Source: CAYWBI01 sp964456445
GTDB taxonomy: Bacteria; Calditrichota; Calditrichia; Calditrichales; J004
Assembly: GCA_964456445.1 (NCBI GenBank)
Contig: CAYWBI010000002.1
Coordinates: forward strand, 30,169 to 94,168
Length of the DNA stretch: 64,000 bases
Reading direction: 5' to 3'
Shown in pieces: positions 17,664 through 27,229 of this stretch. Below the pieces are notes generated by a model, which worked only from the letters and a program-made list of their open reading frames with translations, searched no databases and had not been told where the DNA came from. Within the stretch, counting starts at the first letter, position 1; each line of letters begins with the position of its first letter. The position numbers were made by a program, and so were the translations under genes.

Positions 17664-19112
17664 TTATTCCCAGGTTGTTCCCTGAGGGGTATCTTTTATT
17701 GTAATACCCAATTTTTCCAGGCCATCGCGAATATTATCGGATAGGGCATAATTTTTTTCCTGTCGCAATTTGGAGCGAAGGTCCAGAATCAGGGACATCA
17801 ATCCATCTATATCTTTTTTGGAGCCGTTTTCAGCTGCTACATCCAACTTCAAACCAAGTATGTTTTCTATATACGACCGAAACAAATCCAATGTACGTTC
17901 TTTGTCATCAGGAAATAGCCCTTTTGAGATCAGCGGTAATGTATCCTTTATAAATCCAAAAGTAGCCGCAATGGCCTTGGGCGTACTAAAATCATCATCC
18001 ATGGCCTGAGCAAAAGCCGTTTTATAAAGATTTAAGGCCTGGGCTAATTCTTCTGACGGCCCCTTGTCGCTGGTAGTACAGTTTAACAATTTCTGATAAT
18101 AATTTAAGATACGTTCCATTCCTTTTGATGCGGCATCCAATGCATCCTTGCTAAAATCCAGTGTGGAACGATAATGGCTGCTAAGGATAAAAAAGCGTAT
18201 GGCCATGGCGCTATGGCTTTTTAAGGCCTGCTGAACGGTTATAAAATTGCCAAGTGATTTGCCCATTTTTGTGCCATCCACCGTGACCATATTGTTATGC
18301 ATCCAGTAATGGACAAATGGTTTTCCGTTTGCCGATTCGCTTTGGGCGATTTCACACTCATGATGCGGAAATTTATTTTCCATCCCACCGCCATGAATAT
18401 CAAAAGTTTCCCCAAGATATTTGGAAGACATACAGGAACATTCAAGATGCCATCCGGGGTATCCCTCGCTCCAGGGGCTTTTCCAACGCATAATATGGGT
18501 TGCGTCTGCTTTTTTCCATAAAGCAAAATCCGCTGGATTATTTTTGTCGGACAGGACATTAACGCGGGTACCACTTTTTATTTCGTCCAACTTACGGCCA
18601 GAAAGTTTGCCATAGCCGGGAAATTTTTCAACGGAAAAATAGACATTGCCGTTTTTCTCATAGGCAATATCTTTTTCTAAAAGTTTTTTTACCATCTCAA
18701 TTTGTTCAGGGATATGACCGCTTGCATGGGGCGTAATATCGGGGCGTAATACATTTAGTGCATCCATGTCACGAAAATAGTGGATGGTATAACGTTCGGC
18801 AATCTCCATTGGTTCCAGTCTTTCCAGACGCGCCTGGGCTGCAATCTTGTCTTCCCCCTCATCGGCGTCACTTTGCAAATGTCCTACATCGGTTATGTTC
18901 TGGACATAGCGCACATGGTATCCAAGATGACGAAAATAGCGAACAACCACATCAAAACTTATATAACTTTTTGCATGCCCTAAATGTGCATCTCCGTAAA
19001 CCGTGGGACCGCAAACGTAGATGCCCACAAAACTGGGCGTGATCGGTTTAAACAGTTCTTTCTTCCGGGACATGGAATTATAAATTGTCAGATTATTTTT
19101 CTTTAACGGCAT
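17664..19112 (-). CDS. cysS: Cysteinyl-tRNA synthetase
   Basis: Class I synthetase charging tRNA-Cys. HLGH (43-46) is the HIGH motif and KMGKS (282-286) the KMSKS loop. Zinc ligands are visible as C34 (YVCGPTVY), C225 (WHLECS), H250 and E254 (HHECE). The DALR-type helical domain forms the C-terminus. The length of 482 residues is normal. The ATG at 19112 is preceded by GAGGA, which overlaps the end of ddl, so cysS, ddl and glnS form one transcript. Confidence 0.96.
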   Translation of the reverse strand: MPLKKNNLTIYNSMSRKKELFKPITPSFVGIYVCGPTVYGDAHLGHAKSYISFDVVVRYFRHLGYHVRYVQNITDVGHLQSDADEGEDKIAAQARLERLEPMEIAERYTIHYFRDMDALNVLRPDITPHASGHIPEQIEMVKKLLEKDIAYEKNGNVYFSVEKFPGYGKLSGRKLDEIKSGTRVNVLSDKNNPADFALWKKADATHIMRWKSPWSEGYPGWHLECSCMSSKYLGETFDIHGGGMENKFPHHECEIAQSESANGKPFVHYWMHNNMVTVDGTKMGKSLGNFITVQQALKSHSAMAIRFFILSSHYRSTLDFSKDALDAASKGMERILNYYQKLLNCTTSDKGPSEELAQALNLYKTAFAQAMDDDFSTPKAIAATFGFIKDTLPLISKGLFPDDKERTLDLFRSYIENILGLKLDVAAENGSKKDIDGLMSLILDLRSKLRQEKNYALSDNIRDGLEKLGITIKDTPQGTTWE

Positions 19113-19122
19113 AATGCCATCC

Positions 19123-20124
19123 TCATTTTTTTTGGTGACTTGAATGGTTTAAAGCATCCCTGACGATGTAGTCAATCAAGGTCTCAAAATCCATTCCATG
19201 TGCGTGGGCCGCCTTGGGGAACAAGCTTGTTGCCGTCATACCAGGCAACGTATTTGCTTCCAATATGTAAGGATCCCCCTTAGAGGTTACCAGAAAATCT
19301 ATCCGCGCGTAACTTTTACAGTTTAACAAATTGTAGGTTTCCCGCGCCATTTGTTGTATCAATTCGGTTATCGATGTGGAGATATCCGCGGGGACAATGT
19401 AATTGGACATGCCGCTTGTGTACTTGCACTCATAATCATAGATATTATGCTTTGGTACGATATGAACCAATGGCAGGGCTTTGCCCGCAAGGACCCCAGC
19501 GGCGATTTCCTTACCACGAATGTATTCTTCTACAATAACCTTTGCACCATACTCAAACGCCCGGGAAACGGCCTTGGGTAGTTCTGATTCGGAATCAACA
19601 AGACTCAGCCCAATAGTTGAACCGCCATCCGCCGGTTTTACTATCAATGGAAAATCCAAACCTGAAATACTAAGTGGATCATCGATAGAGCGTAAGCGGA
19701 TAAATTTTGGTGTCGGCAGCTTCTCGCGCATCAGCAACAATTTGCTTACATCCTTATCCATAGCAAGGAGACAAGATTCAAAACCGGAACCGGTATAAAC
19801 CATACCCAATGTATCCAATAGGGCCTGAACAACTCCGTTCTCCCCTTTTCCCCCATGCAAGCCATTAAAAACAACATCAGGCCGAAGAAGTTTCAAAAGC
19901 TGAATATTTTGATAATAACCGTTAAAAACTGAGCTTTGCAAAAGGGTTTTTTTCTTCTGAGCGCTCAGGGGCAATTTCCGTACAAGCCGCTCCGTGTCCA
20001 TTGCCGGATCGAAGGCATAAACATCGTGTCCCTTTGATTGTAAAGCCTTTATGATATTCTCGCCGGAATGAAGGGAAACCTCGCGTTCGGGCGAATCTCC
20101 ACCAAGCAGGACAGCAATTTTCAT
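19123..20124 (-). CDS. ddl: D-alanine--D-alanine ligase
   Basis: ATP-grasp ligase making the D-Ala-D-Ala dipeptide for peptidoglycan. The N-terminus has LLGGDSPEREVSLHSG, the ATP-grasp core has PLIVKPADGGSTIGLS and EEYIRGKEI, and the C-terminus has ILEANTLPGMTATSLFPKAA, with the metal-binding Glu and Asn. The length of 333 residues is normal. The start overlaps the glnS stop (ATGA). Its place between two tRNA synthetases rather than in a division cluster is unusual but otherwise it looks ordinary. Confidence 0.94.
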   Translation of the reverse strand: MKIAVLLGGDSPEREVSLHSGENIIKALQSKGHDVYAFDPAMDTERLVRKLPLSAQKKKTLLQSSVFNGYYQNIQLLKLLRPDVVFNGLHGGKGENGVVQALLDTLGMVYTGSGFESCLLAMDKDVSKLLLMREKLPTPKFIRLRSIDDPLSISGLDFPLIVKPADGGSTIGLSLVDSESELPKAVSRAFEYGAKVIVEEYIRGKEIAAGVLAGKALPLVHIVPKHNIYDYECKYTSGMSNYIVPADISTSITELIQQMARETYNLLNCKSYARIDFLVTSKGDPYILEANTLPGMTATSLFPKAAHAHGMDFETLIDYIVRDALNHSSHQKK

Positions 20125-21806
20125 TTTTGTTTACTTTCAATTTTTGCCCAGGAATCACGCAAAGCGACCGTACGGTTAAATACAAGTTTATCCGTGGATG
20201 AATCAACCGAATCCAGACAATAGTATCCCTGGCGGAGAAATTGAAAATGATCCTCTGTCCCGGCGTCTTTTAGACTTTCTTCGAGTTTACAATGCTTCAA
20301 AACAATCAGTGATTCGGGGTTCAGATTTTGTTCCAGCTCTCCCCTGTCCGGGATTGGGACCTTAAACAGATGATCGTATAAACGCACTTCCCCTTCGATA
20401 GCATGTGCCGCGGACACCCAATGCAGGGTACCTTTCACTTTTCGGCCATCATCGGACCATCCTCCGTGGGTTTTGGGATCATAGGTGCAATGAATTTCTG
20501 TTATTTTGCCCTGATCATCTTTTTTAAATCCGGTACAGAAAACATAGTAGGCATGTTTTAATCGGACTTCATGCCCCGGCTTCATGCGAAAATATTTCCG
20601 TGATGCTTCCTCCTTAAAGTCTGCGCGTTCGATATAGATTTCCCGCGAAAATTTTATTTTTCTCTTACCTGCGGATGGGTCCTCCGGGTTATTCTCTGCA
20701 TCTAATTCTTCTACCTGTCCCTGCGGGTAATTATCTATGATCACCTTAACCGGGTCCAAAACGACCATAACCCGTGTGGCTTTTTTGTTTAAATCTTCAC
20801 GGATACTATGAGTCAATTGGGCAAAATCGACCAGGCTGTTGCTTTTTGCAACGCCAACGCTTTCACTAAAATTACGGATCGATTCCGCTGTATAGCCACG
20901 ACGGCGCAGACCGGCAATAGTTGGCATACGTGGGTCGTCCCAGCCGCTTACATGGCCGTCGTTAACAAGTTGCAGCAACTTACGTTTGCTCATCATCATA
21001 TAAGATAAGTTCAAACGGGCAAATTCAATTTGCTGTGGATGATGTATATCAAGCTGATCAATAAACCAATCATACAGAGGGCGATGATCTTCAAATTCGA
21101 GGGTGCAAATGGAATAGGTAATGCCTTCAATGGAATCAGACTGGCCATGGGCCCAATCATACATGGGATATATGCACCATTTGTCCCCCGTGCGGTGGTG
21201 ATGGGCGCGCATGATGCGATACATTATGGGGTCACGCAGATTTATGTTTGGCGCCGCCATATCAATTTTAGCGCGGAGCACTTTGCTGCCATCTTCAAAT
21301 TCACCGGCGCGCATTCGGGTGAACAGGTCTAGGTTTTCTTCAACAGAACGGTCCCGAAATGGGCTGTTGACGCCCGGCTTGGTCAGTGTTCCACGGTATT
21401 TACGGATATCATCGGGAGATAGATCATCTACATAGGCCTTACCAAGTCGAATAAGTTTGAGCGCATAGTCATAGAGTTGGTCAAAATAATTTGATGCGTA
21501 ATATTCCCGGTCTTCCCAATCGAAGCCCAGCCAGCGGATATCTTTTTTTATCGATTCGACATAGGCATTTTCTTCTTTGATTGGATTGGTGTCATCAAAT
21601 CTCAAATTGCATTTTCCATTATAACTTTCCGCCAGGCCAAAATTCAGACAAATGGATTTGGCATGTCCGATATGCAGAAAGCCATTGGGTTCCGGTGGAA
21701 AACGGACGTGTACCTTTCGATCAAATTTCCCTGATTGCAAATCGGCATCGATAATCGTACGGATAAAATTGGACGGTTGCCCCACTCTGGATTCTTCATT
21801 TGTCAT
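20121..21806 (-). CDS. glnS: Glutaminyl-tRNA synthetase
   Basis: Charges tRNA-Gln directly with glutamine. The class I motif is PPEPNGFLHIGHAKS and the KMSKS loop is MSKRK. The GlnRS-specific sequence RFDDTNPIKEENAYVESI separates it from GluRS, and the two C-terminal beta-barrel anticodon domains are present. At 561 residues it matches the E. coli enzyme (554) and has no YqeY tail. GlnRS entered bacteria by transfer from eukaryotes; with GlnRS present, the GatAB genes further on are more likely needed for Asn-tRNA. Confidence 0.96.
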   Translation of the reverse strand: MTNEESRVGQPSNFIRTIIDADLQSGKFDRKVHVRFPPEPNGFLHIGHAKSICLNFGLAESYNGKCNLRFDDTNPIKEENAYVESIKKDIRWLGFDWEDREYYASNYFDQLYDYALKLIRLGKAYVDDLSPDDIRKYRGTLTKPGVNSPFRDRSVEENLDLFTRMRAGEFEDGSKVLRAKIDMAAPNINLRDPIMYRIMRAHHHRTGDKWCIYPMYDWAHGQSDSIEGITYSICTLEFEDHRPLYDWFIDQLDIHHPQQIEFARLNLSYMMMSKRKLLQLVNDGHVSGWDDPRMPTIAGLRRRGYTAESIRNFSESVGVAKSNSLVDFAQLTHSIREDLNKKATRVMVVLDPVKVIIDNYPQGQVEELDAENNPEDPSAGKRKIKFSREIYIERADFKEEASRKYFRMKPGHEVRLKHAYYVFCTGFKKDDQGKITEIHCTYDPKTHGGWSDDGRKVKGTLHWVSAAHAIEGEVRLYDHLFKVPIPDRGELEQNLNPESLIVLKHCKLEESLKDAGTEDHFQFLRQGYYCLDSVDSSTDKLVFNRTVALRDSWAKIESKQK

Positions 21807-21919
21807 AATTCACCAAATCAGTTGTAATTTTTTAAAAGTTGTTTGCCATCTGAATAATTTTACTGCAAGTCACCTGATTTCCATGGTAAACTACAAGTAT
21901 AATTCCAGCATCAGAATGA

Positions 21920-23374
21920 CTAATTTTTAATTGTTAAATGCTTTTCCAGGGCCTGTTTTACAAAATCCAGAACCTTTTCCCTGCCAATTATATCGATAAC
22001 CAGCGGCAACTCCGGCCCGGATATCGATCCTGTAAGTGCTACACGCACGGGTTTCCATAACGCCGGCCCCTTTATACCTTGTTCTTTTTGTATTTCTTTC
22101 ATTATTGACTTAAAATGTGATGAATCAAATATCTCTTGTTTCATCACCTTCTTCCTGAACTCCGACAAAACGGTTACGGCGGTTGGTACACGTAAAACTT
22201 CCAAAGCCTCGGGTTCATCGATGGTCAATGTATCATGTATAAAAATTGCCGCAGTTGAAGGGATTTCGGCGGCATTGGATATTCGCGGATAAATGGCATC
22301 AATCATATTATGCAGCCTGTCGGGACCGGAAACATCGAGACCCTGTTCTTTAAGAAAGGGGGTTAAAAATTCGATACGTTTTCCGGGCTCCATGTCACGC
22401 AGATAATGCCCGTTAAGCCAATCCAACTTTGCAACATCAAAAACAGCACCGGATTTATTGACATGATCAAGAGAGAATTGATTTATCAGATCGGTCATGG
22501 AAAAAATCTCCTGATTGTCGCCGGCGCTCCAGCCCAACAGGGCAACAAAATTGACCAGGGCTTCCGGCAGATAGCCCTTTTTACGAAAATCTTCCACGGC
22601 AACATCGCCCTGACGTTTGCTAAGCTTGGAACGATCATGGTTTAAGAGCAATGGCAAATGGGCAAATTGCGGAATATCCCACTCAAAAAAACGATATAAA
22701 AGCACATGCTTCGGGGTGCTGGGAAGCCATTCTTCACCGCGTATAACATGGCTAATTTGCATCAGGTGGTCATCGACAACATTTGCAAAATGATAGGTGG
22801 GGAAGCCGTCGCTTTTCATAAGTACCTGATCATCGATCAATGTATTATCGAATGAAACAGTACCCCGTATCATATCATCCACAATCGTTTCGCCAGTCTT
22901 TGGTACGCGCATCCGCACCACATAGGGTTCGCCGGCGGCAATGCGTTTATCCGCTTCGTCTTTCGGGAAATCCCTAAACCGGCCATCATATATTGGCGCC
23001 TCGCCCCTGGCAATTTGCCTTTCGCGCATCTCGGTCAAATCCTGGGTTGTAGCAAAACAGGGATAGGCCAATTTTTTATTCAATAAAACATCGATGTGCT
23101 TTTTATAGATATCAAGACGCTCGGATTGTTTGTAGGGGCCATACTCTCCACCCGATATCAAACTTTCATCAAAATCGATACCGACCCATTTCATGGCTTC
23201 CAGCAAATTTTCAAGAGCGCCTTCCACATAGCGTTCACGGTCGGTATCTTCGATACGGAGTACACAGACACCATTGTTTTTTCGGGCAAATAAATAGTTA
23301 TAAAGCGCCGTACGCAAACTGCCAATATGAACAAAGCCTGTAGGACTTGGTGCAAAACGGACCCGGACTGCCAT
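21920..23374 (-). CDS. gltX: Glutamyl-tRNA synthetase
   Basis: Charges tRNA-Glu, which feeds both translation and the HemA reaction. It begins VRFAPSPTGFVHIGSLRTALYN (class I HIGH as HIGS), continues with RIEDTDRERY and has the KLSKRQGD loop. The 484-residue length with a helical anticodon-binding C-terminus is normal. It follows dedA after 14 bases; a gap of about 110 bp separates it from glnS downstream. Confidence 0.96.
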   Translation of the reverse strand: MAVRVRFAPSPTGFVHIGSLRTALYNYLFARKNNGVCVLRIEDTDRERYVEGALENLLEAMKWVGIDFDESLISGGEYGPYKQSERLDIYKKHIDVLLNKKLAYPCFATTQDLTEMRERQIARGEAPIYDGRFRDFPKDEADKRIAAGEPYVVRMRVPKTGETIVDDMIRGTVSFDNTLIDDQVLMKSDGFPTYHFANVVDDHLMQISHVIRGEEWLPSTPKHVLLYRFFEWDIPQFAHLPLLLNHDRSKLSKRQGDVAVEDFRKKGYLPEALVNFVALLGWSAGDNQEIFSMTDLINQFSLDHVNKSGAVFDVAKLDWLNGHYLRDMEPGKRIEFLTPFLKEQGLDVSGPDRLHNMIDAIYPRISNAAEIPSTAAIFIHDTLTIDEPEALEVLRVPTAVTVLSEFRKKVMKQEIFDSSHFKSIMKEIQKEQGIKGPALWKPVRVALTGSISGPELPLVIDIIGREKVLDFVKQALEKHLTIKN

Positions 23375-23388
23375 ACCTTTTATCCTTT

Positions 23389-24000
23389 TTACTTTTTTTT
23401 ATTTTTTTTTCTGTAATAAATCAGAACAGAACCGGCGATTACCATCAGTGTAATAATAAGCATGATTTTATTATATCCACCGATAAGATCGATGATATGC
23501 CGCCAGTTATTGCCCAGCAAATAACCGCCCCACATCAACAATCCATTCCAGACAAAAGCGCTGATTGTAGCTAATAACAAAACGGGAACCCATTTTAAAT
23601 TAAAGATTCCCGCAAAAAGTGATATAACACTACGTGTACCACTTAAAAAACGATTCGCCAAAATGACCCACAACCCATATTTGTCAAACCACACTTCAAC
23701 CTTTATGATTTGACCTGCCGGGAATATTTTAGCCCGCGATTCCTTCTTCAGAAAACCAATCCCCAAGCGTACACCAATCAAATACATGGTAAAAAAACCA
23801 AGGACACTGCCCAGGGTGGTTGACATCCACACACCTAAAAAGCTGAGCTGACCGGTTGTGATCAAATAAGCCCCGATCACCGTGACCGTGTCACCGGGAA
23901 TCGGGGGAAATGTATTTTCAATAAAGGCACTTACAAAAAGAACAAGATACGCTACCAACGGATCGACTTGTGTTATAAAATGTTCAATAAACTCCAGCAT
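23389..24000 (-). CDS. DedA family membrane protein (VTT/SNARE-associated domain)
   Basis: A 203-residue polytopic inner-membrane protein. Family marks are the N-terminal FIENTFPPIPGDTV with its acidic residue and the FLSGTRSVISLFAG segment with conserved Arg residues needed for function in E. coli YqjA/YghB. DedA proteins are thought to move phospholipids such as undecaprenyl phosphate or phosphatidylethanolamine and to be driven by proton motive force; the substrate here is unknown. The C-terminus is short and Lys-rich. It lies between queA and gltX on the same strand. Confidence 0.88.
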   Translation of the reverse strand: MLEFIEHFITQVDPLVAYLVLFVSAFIENTFPPIPGDTVTVIGAYLITTGQLSFLGVWMSTTLGSVLGFFTMYLIGVRLGIGFLKKESRAKIFPAGQIIKVEVWFDKYGLWVILANRFLSGTRSVISLFAGIFNLKWVPVLLLATISAFVWNGLLMWGGYLLGNNWRHIIDLIGGYNKIMLIITLMVIAGSVLIYYRKKNKKK

Positions 24001-24016
24001 GCACGTTTATTCTATT

Positions 24017-25048
24017 TTAGTAAATGAGCATAGCGTCGCCATAGCTATGAAAGCGATATTTTTTCTTAACGGCTTCTTTATATGCCTTCAACATGGTATC
24101 TGTACCAGCTACAGCACAAGTAAGGGAAAAAAGCGTACTGCCGGATACATGAAAATTGGTAATCAGCGCATCGACAACTTTAAAGCGGTAGGGAGGATAA
24201 ATAAATTTATCTGTCCAGCCCGAATTTGCCTTTACCGCTTTATCCACAGTTGCAACCGTCTCCAGAGCTCGGACGGACGTCGTCCCGACTGCTACAATGC
24301 GCTTTCCATTTTGTTTAACCAAATTGATTGCCTCGGCTGCATCCTCGCCAACTTTGTAATATTCACTATGCATCTGGTGACGGGAAAGGTCTTCCACCTG
24401 GATGGGTTGAAAGGTTCCCAGCCCCACGTGTAAGGTTATCGGTATGATGATCACGCCCTTTGCCCTGAGTTTGTCAAGCAGTTCGGGTGTAAAATGCAAT
24501 CCTGCGGTGGGGGCCGCAACCGCACCAATATTGTGCGCATACACTGTTTGATACTGTTCTTTATCACTTTCTTCAGCTTCGCGTTTGATATAGGGTGGTA
24601 ACGGGGATTTCCCGACTTTGTTGATCAGGTTAAAAAAATCTTCGCCATTATAATCAAATTTAACAACCCGGCCGCCGGATGTTGTGTTATCAATAACGTC
24701 ACAGCCTAAATCATCCGTAATTTGAATTCGGTTCCCCACTCTTACCTTGCGTGCGGGTTTTACAAGAACTTCCCACATTGTTTTTTCCAACTGACGCAAT
24801 AACAACAATTCAACTTTGGCGTCGGTTTTTTCTTTTACCCCAAAAACCCGCGCTGGAAAAACTTTTGTTTCGTTTATTACCAGCCCGTCGCCTTCATTAA
24901 AATACTCGACAATATCTTTAAAAATTTTGTCTTCAAATGTTAACGTCTTTTTATTTACAACCATCAAACGAGACTCATCCCTGACTTTTACAGGGTATTG
25001 GGCCACGAGTTTAGCCGGCACATTAAATTGAATTTCGGAAAGTTTCAT
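24017..25048 (-). CDS. queA: S-adenosylmethionine:tRNA ribosyltransferase-isomerase
   Basis: Transfers and isomerises the ribosyl part of SAM to preQ1 in tRNA, giving epoxyqueuosine. Family blocks seen are LVAQYPVKVRDESRLMV near the start, the central AAPTAGLHFTPELLDKL and HVGLGTFQPIQ, and the C-terminal DALITNFHVSGSTLFSL with the tail FHSYGDAMLI. The length of 343 residues is normal. The ATG follows AAGGAGTAG. It is next to ruvB, the widely conserved neighbour. Confidence 0.95.
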   Translation of the reverse strand: MKLSEIQFNVPAKLVAQYPVKVRDESRLMVVNKKTLTFEDKIFKDIVEYFNEGDGLVINETKVFPARVFGVKEKTDAKVELLLLRQLEKTMWEVLVKPARKVRVGNRIQITDDLGCDVIDNTTSGGRVVKFDYNGEDFFNLINKVGKSPLPPYIKREAEESDKEQYQTVYAHNIGAVAAPTAGLHFTPELLDKLRAKGVIIIPITLHVGLGTFQPIQVEDLSRHQMHSEYYKVGEDAAEAINLVKQNGKRIVAVGTTSVRALETVATVDKAVKANSGWTDKFIYPPYRFKVVDALITNFHVSGSTLFSLTCAVAGTDTMLKAYKEAVKKKYRFHSYGDAMLIY

Positions 25049-25070
25049 AATTACTACTCCTTCTTGATTT

Positions 25071-26099
25071 TTAAAACAAGGACGTTTGGTCTGTCCCCGG
25101 TCTGTTACTATTTAGCCGCCCGAGATGCTCATACGCATGAAGCGTAACCATACGCCCCCGGGAGGTTCTTTTTATAAATCCTTGTTGGATAAGAAAAGGT
25201 TCATATACTTCTTCAATAGTGTCGCTTTCCTCACCTACGGCAACGGCAATTGTATTCAATCCTACCGGGCCACCATCATACTTATCAATGATTGTCAGCA
25301 GAATGCGCTTATCCATATCATCCAGGCCTTTACTGTCCACATCCAATCGTTTTAAGGCGTCGCTTGCAATATCATTGGTAATTTTATTATCGCCCAGCAC
25401 CTGTGCAAAATCCCGGATACGTCGCAGCAAACGATTGGCAACCCTGGGTGTGCCGCGCGAACGCATGGCAATTTCCGTGGCACCGGCACGGTCAATTTCT
25501 ATATTTAGTATGCTGGCAGAGCGTACTATGATCTCTGTCAGTTCATGCGGCAGATAATAATCCATACGCAGTACCACGCCAAAACGTGACCGCATTGGCG
25601 CTGTCAACAAACCGGCCCGTGTAGTGGCGCCAACCAATGTAAAGGGTTCCAGACTTAGTTGTACGGAACGGGCGCTCGGCCCCTTATCGATGATGATATC
25701 TATCTGAAAATCTTCCATTGCCGAATACAGGTACTCTTCCACCACACTGTTCACCCGATGGATTTCATCGATGAACAATACATCGTGGCGTGATAAATTT
25801 GTCAACAGCCCGGCCAGGTCTCCGGCACGTTCGATAACAGGACCACTTGTGGACTTTATATCAACATTGAGTTCGCGGCTTAAAATCATTGCCAGTGTAG
25901 TTTTGCCAAGACCCGGAGGCCCATACAAAAGTACGTGATCCAACGCCTCCCCACGCTGGAGCGCTGCTTTTATATATATGGCCAGGTTTTCCTTTACTTT
26001 TTCCTGGCCAATAAACTCAGCTAATTTCTGCGGCCGAAGGCTATATTCGATTTCATCATCATCATCATTCAGCCTGTCCGGTCGTATTAATTCATTCAT
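25071..26099 (-). CDS. ruvB: Holliday junction DNA helicase motor RuvB
   Basis: Hexameric AAA+ motor that drives branch migration with RuvA. Walker A is GPPGLGKTT (60-68) and Walker B is LFIDEIHR. The sensor region has TTRAGLLTAPMRSRFG, and a winged-helix domain ends in QQGFIKRTSRGRMVTLHAYEHLG. The length of 342 residues is normal. It lies 31 bases below ruvA and 22 bases above queA. Confidence 0.96.
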   Translation of the reverse strand: MNELIRPDRLNDDDDEIEYSLRPQKLAEFIGQEKVKENLAIYIKAALQRGEALDHVLLYGPPGLGKTTLAMILSRELNVDIKSTSGPVIERAGDLAGLLTNLSRHDVLFIDEIHRVNSVVEEYLYSAMEDFQIDIIIDKGPSARSVQLSLEPFTLVGATTRAGLLTAPMRSRFGVVLRMDYYLPHELTEIIVRSASILNIEIDRAGATEIAMRSRGTPRVANRLLRRIRDFAQVLGDNKITNDIASDALKRLDVDSKGLDDMDKRILLTIIDKYDGGPVGLNTIAVAVGEESDTIEEVYEPFLIQQGFIKRTSRGRMVTLHAYEHLGRLNSNRPGTDQTSLF

Positions 26100-26130
26100 T
26101 AACTATTTTATTCCCTGAAAAACCATTTAC

Positions 26131-26733
26131 CTATACAGCTTGTAGTGCATCTTTAATAAGGTCTTCTACAACCTTGTGCTGTTTGGATTTTTGTACTTTT
26201 TGCAGGGCCCTTTCGGCAATTGGCTTTTTATACCCCAGGGAAACCAATGCCATCAACGCTTCCCTTTCAACTGAATTAAATATGCTGTCCGTCGGTATTC
26301 GTGGCTGTTCACCAACTAAATTTTCACCCCATTTTTCAAATTTTGATTGTAACTCTACAACCAAACGCTGTGCTGTTTTTTTACCCACTCCACTGATACT
26401 GTTTAAGGTTGGCTCATCGCTCAGACGGATTGCACGGATCAATTCGGCCGGTGTAAGCCCGGACAATATCGTTTGGGCCAGCTTAGGGCCAATCCCGGAA
26501 ATTGTTATTAGGTTCAAAAAGACTTCCCGTTCCGTTTCATCTGCAAACCCATATAAATCAAGGATATCCTCACGCACATGAAGATAAGTTCGTATCCGGT
26601 ATTTTTCGCCCACTTCCGGTAATGCGCGAAAGGTGGAAAGACTTATTTTAATGGCATAACCCACACCGCCAACAAACAAGATTACTTTTGTCGGTTGTTT
26701 GTTTTCGACAATGCCGTCCAAAAACTCGTACAT
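26131..26733 (-). CDS. ruvA: Holliday junction DNA helicase RuvA
   Basis: Tetrameric junction-binding partner of RuvB. Domain I is an OB fold (residues 1-65). Domain II has two helix-hairpin-helix motifs, ITISGIGPKLAQTIL and NSISGVGKKTAQRLVVEL. Domain III is a C-terminal three-helix RuvB-binding domain (LGYKKPIAERAL). The length of 200 residues is normal. Its ATG directly follows the ruvC stop. Confidence 0.95.
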   Translation of the reverse strand: MYEFLDGIVENKQPTKVILFVGGVGYAIKISLSTFRALPEVGEKYRIRTYLHVREDILDLYGFADETEREVFLNLITISGIGPKLAQTILSGLTPAELIRAIRLSDEPTLNSISGVGKKTAQRLVVELQSKFEKWGENLVGEQPRIPTDSIFNSVEREALMALVSLGYKKPIAERALQKVQKSKQHKVVEDLIKDALQAV

Positions 26734-27225
26734 TTATTTTAAACCCTGCTTTTCCAGCGTCATCCGGTTCCAGGCGCAAATGGCCACCGCCAGAGCATCC
26801 GAAGCGTCATCGGGCGATATATTTTCTTTTATTTGCAAAAAACGTGCAACCATAAATTTTACCTGAGCTTTTGTCGCGGCGCCATTGCCCACTACAGACT
26901 TCTTTACTTCGCGGGGCGCGTATGCTTTAACCGTGGCACCGTTTTCCATGGCGGCGATAATGGCCGCGCCCCGGGCATGTCCCATTACAATGGCTGTTTT
27001 AACATTATCCGCATAAAAGATATCTTCAATAGCCACCCGGTCGGGTTTATATTCTTTTAAAAACCCGTCGAGCGCCCGGTTTATCTTGTAGAGACGTTCA
27101 TGGAGCTGAAGCCGGGCCGATGTTTTTATATGGTCAAAGTGAACTAACTTCGGTTTTTTATTGATTATATCTATAATTCCGATGCCCGTAATGTTCAGTC
27201 CGGGATCAATTCCCAGAATACGCAC
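26734..27225 (-). CDS. ruvC: Holliday junction resolvase RuvC
   Basis: Dimeric endonuclease cutting RuvAB-bound junctions. Acidic catalytic residues are visible in ILGIDPGLN, VAIEDIFYA and PDDASDALAVA. The open frame extends to 27312 inside yebC, but the family starts right at ILGIDPG. A GTG at 27225, four bases past the yebC stop and behind TTGGAGAAG, gives the expected 163 residues. I therefore use that GTG rather than the longer frame. Confidence 0.94.
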   Translation of the reverse strand: MRILGIDPGLNITGIGIIDIINKKPKLVHFDHIKTSARLQLHERLYKINRALDGFLKEYKPDRVAIEDIFYADNVKTAIVMGHARGAAIIAAMENGATVKAYAPREVKKSVVGNGAATKAQVKFMVARFLQIKENISPDDASDALAVAICAWNRMTLEKQGLK

Positions 27226-27229
27226 ATCA

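Noticed and set aside
23882..24433. A 183-codon plus-strand open frame opposite dedA/queA
   Set aside because: Spans the junction of two well-supported genes on the other strand and has no recognisable motif.
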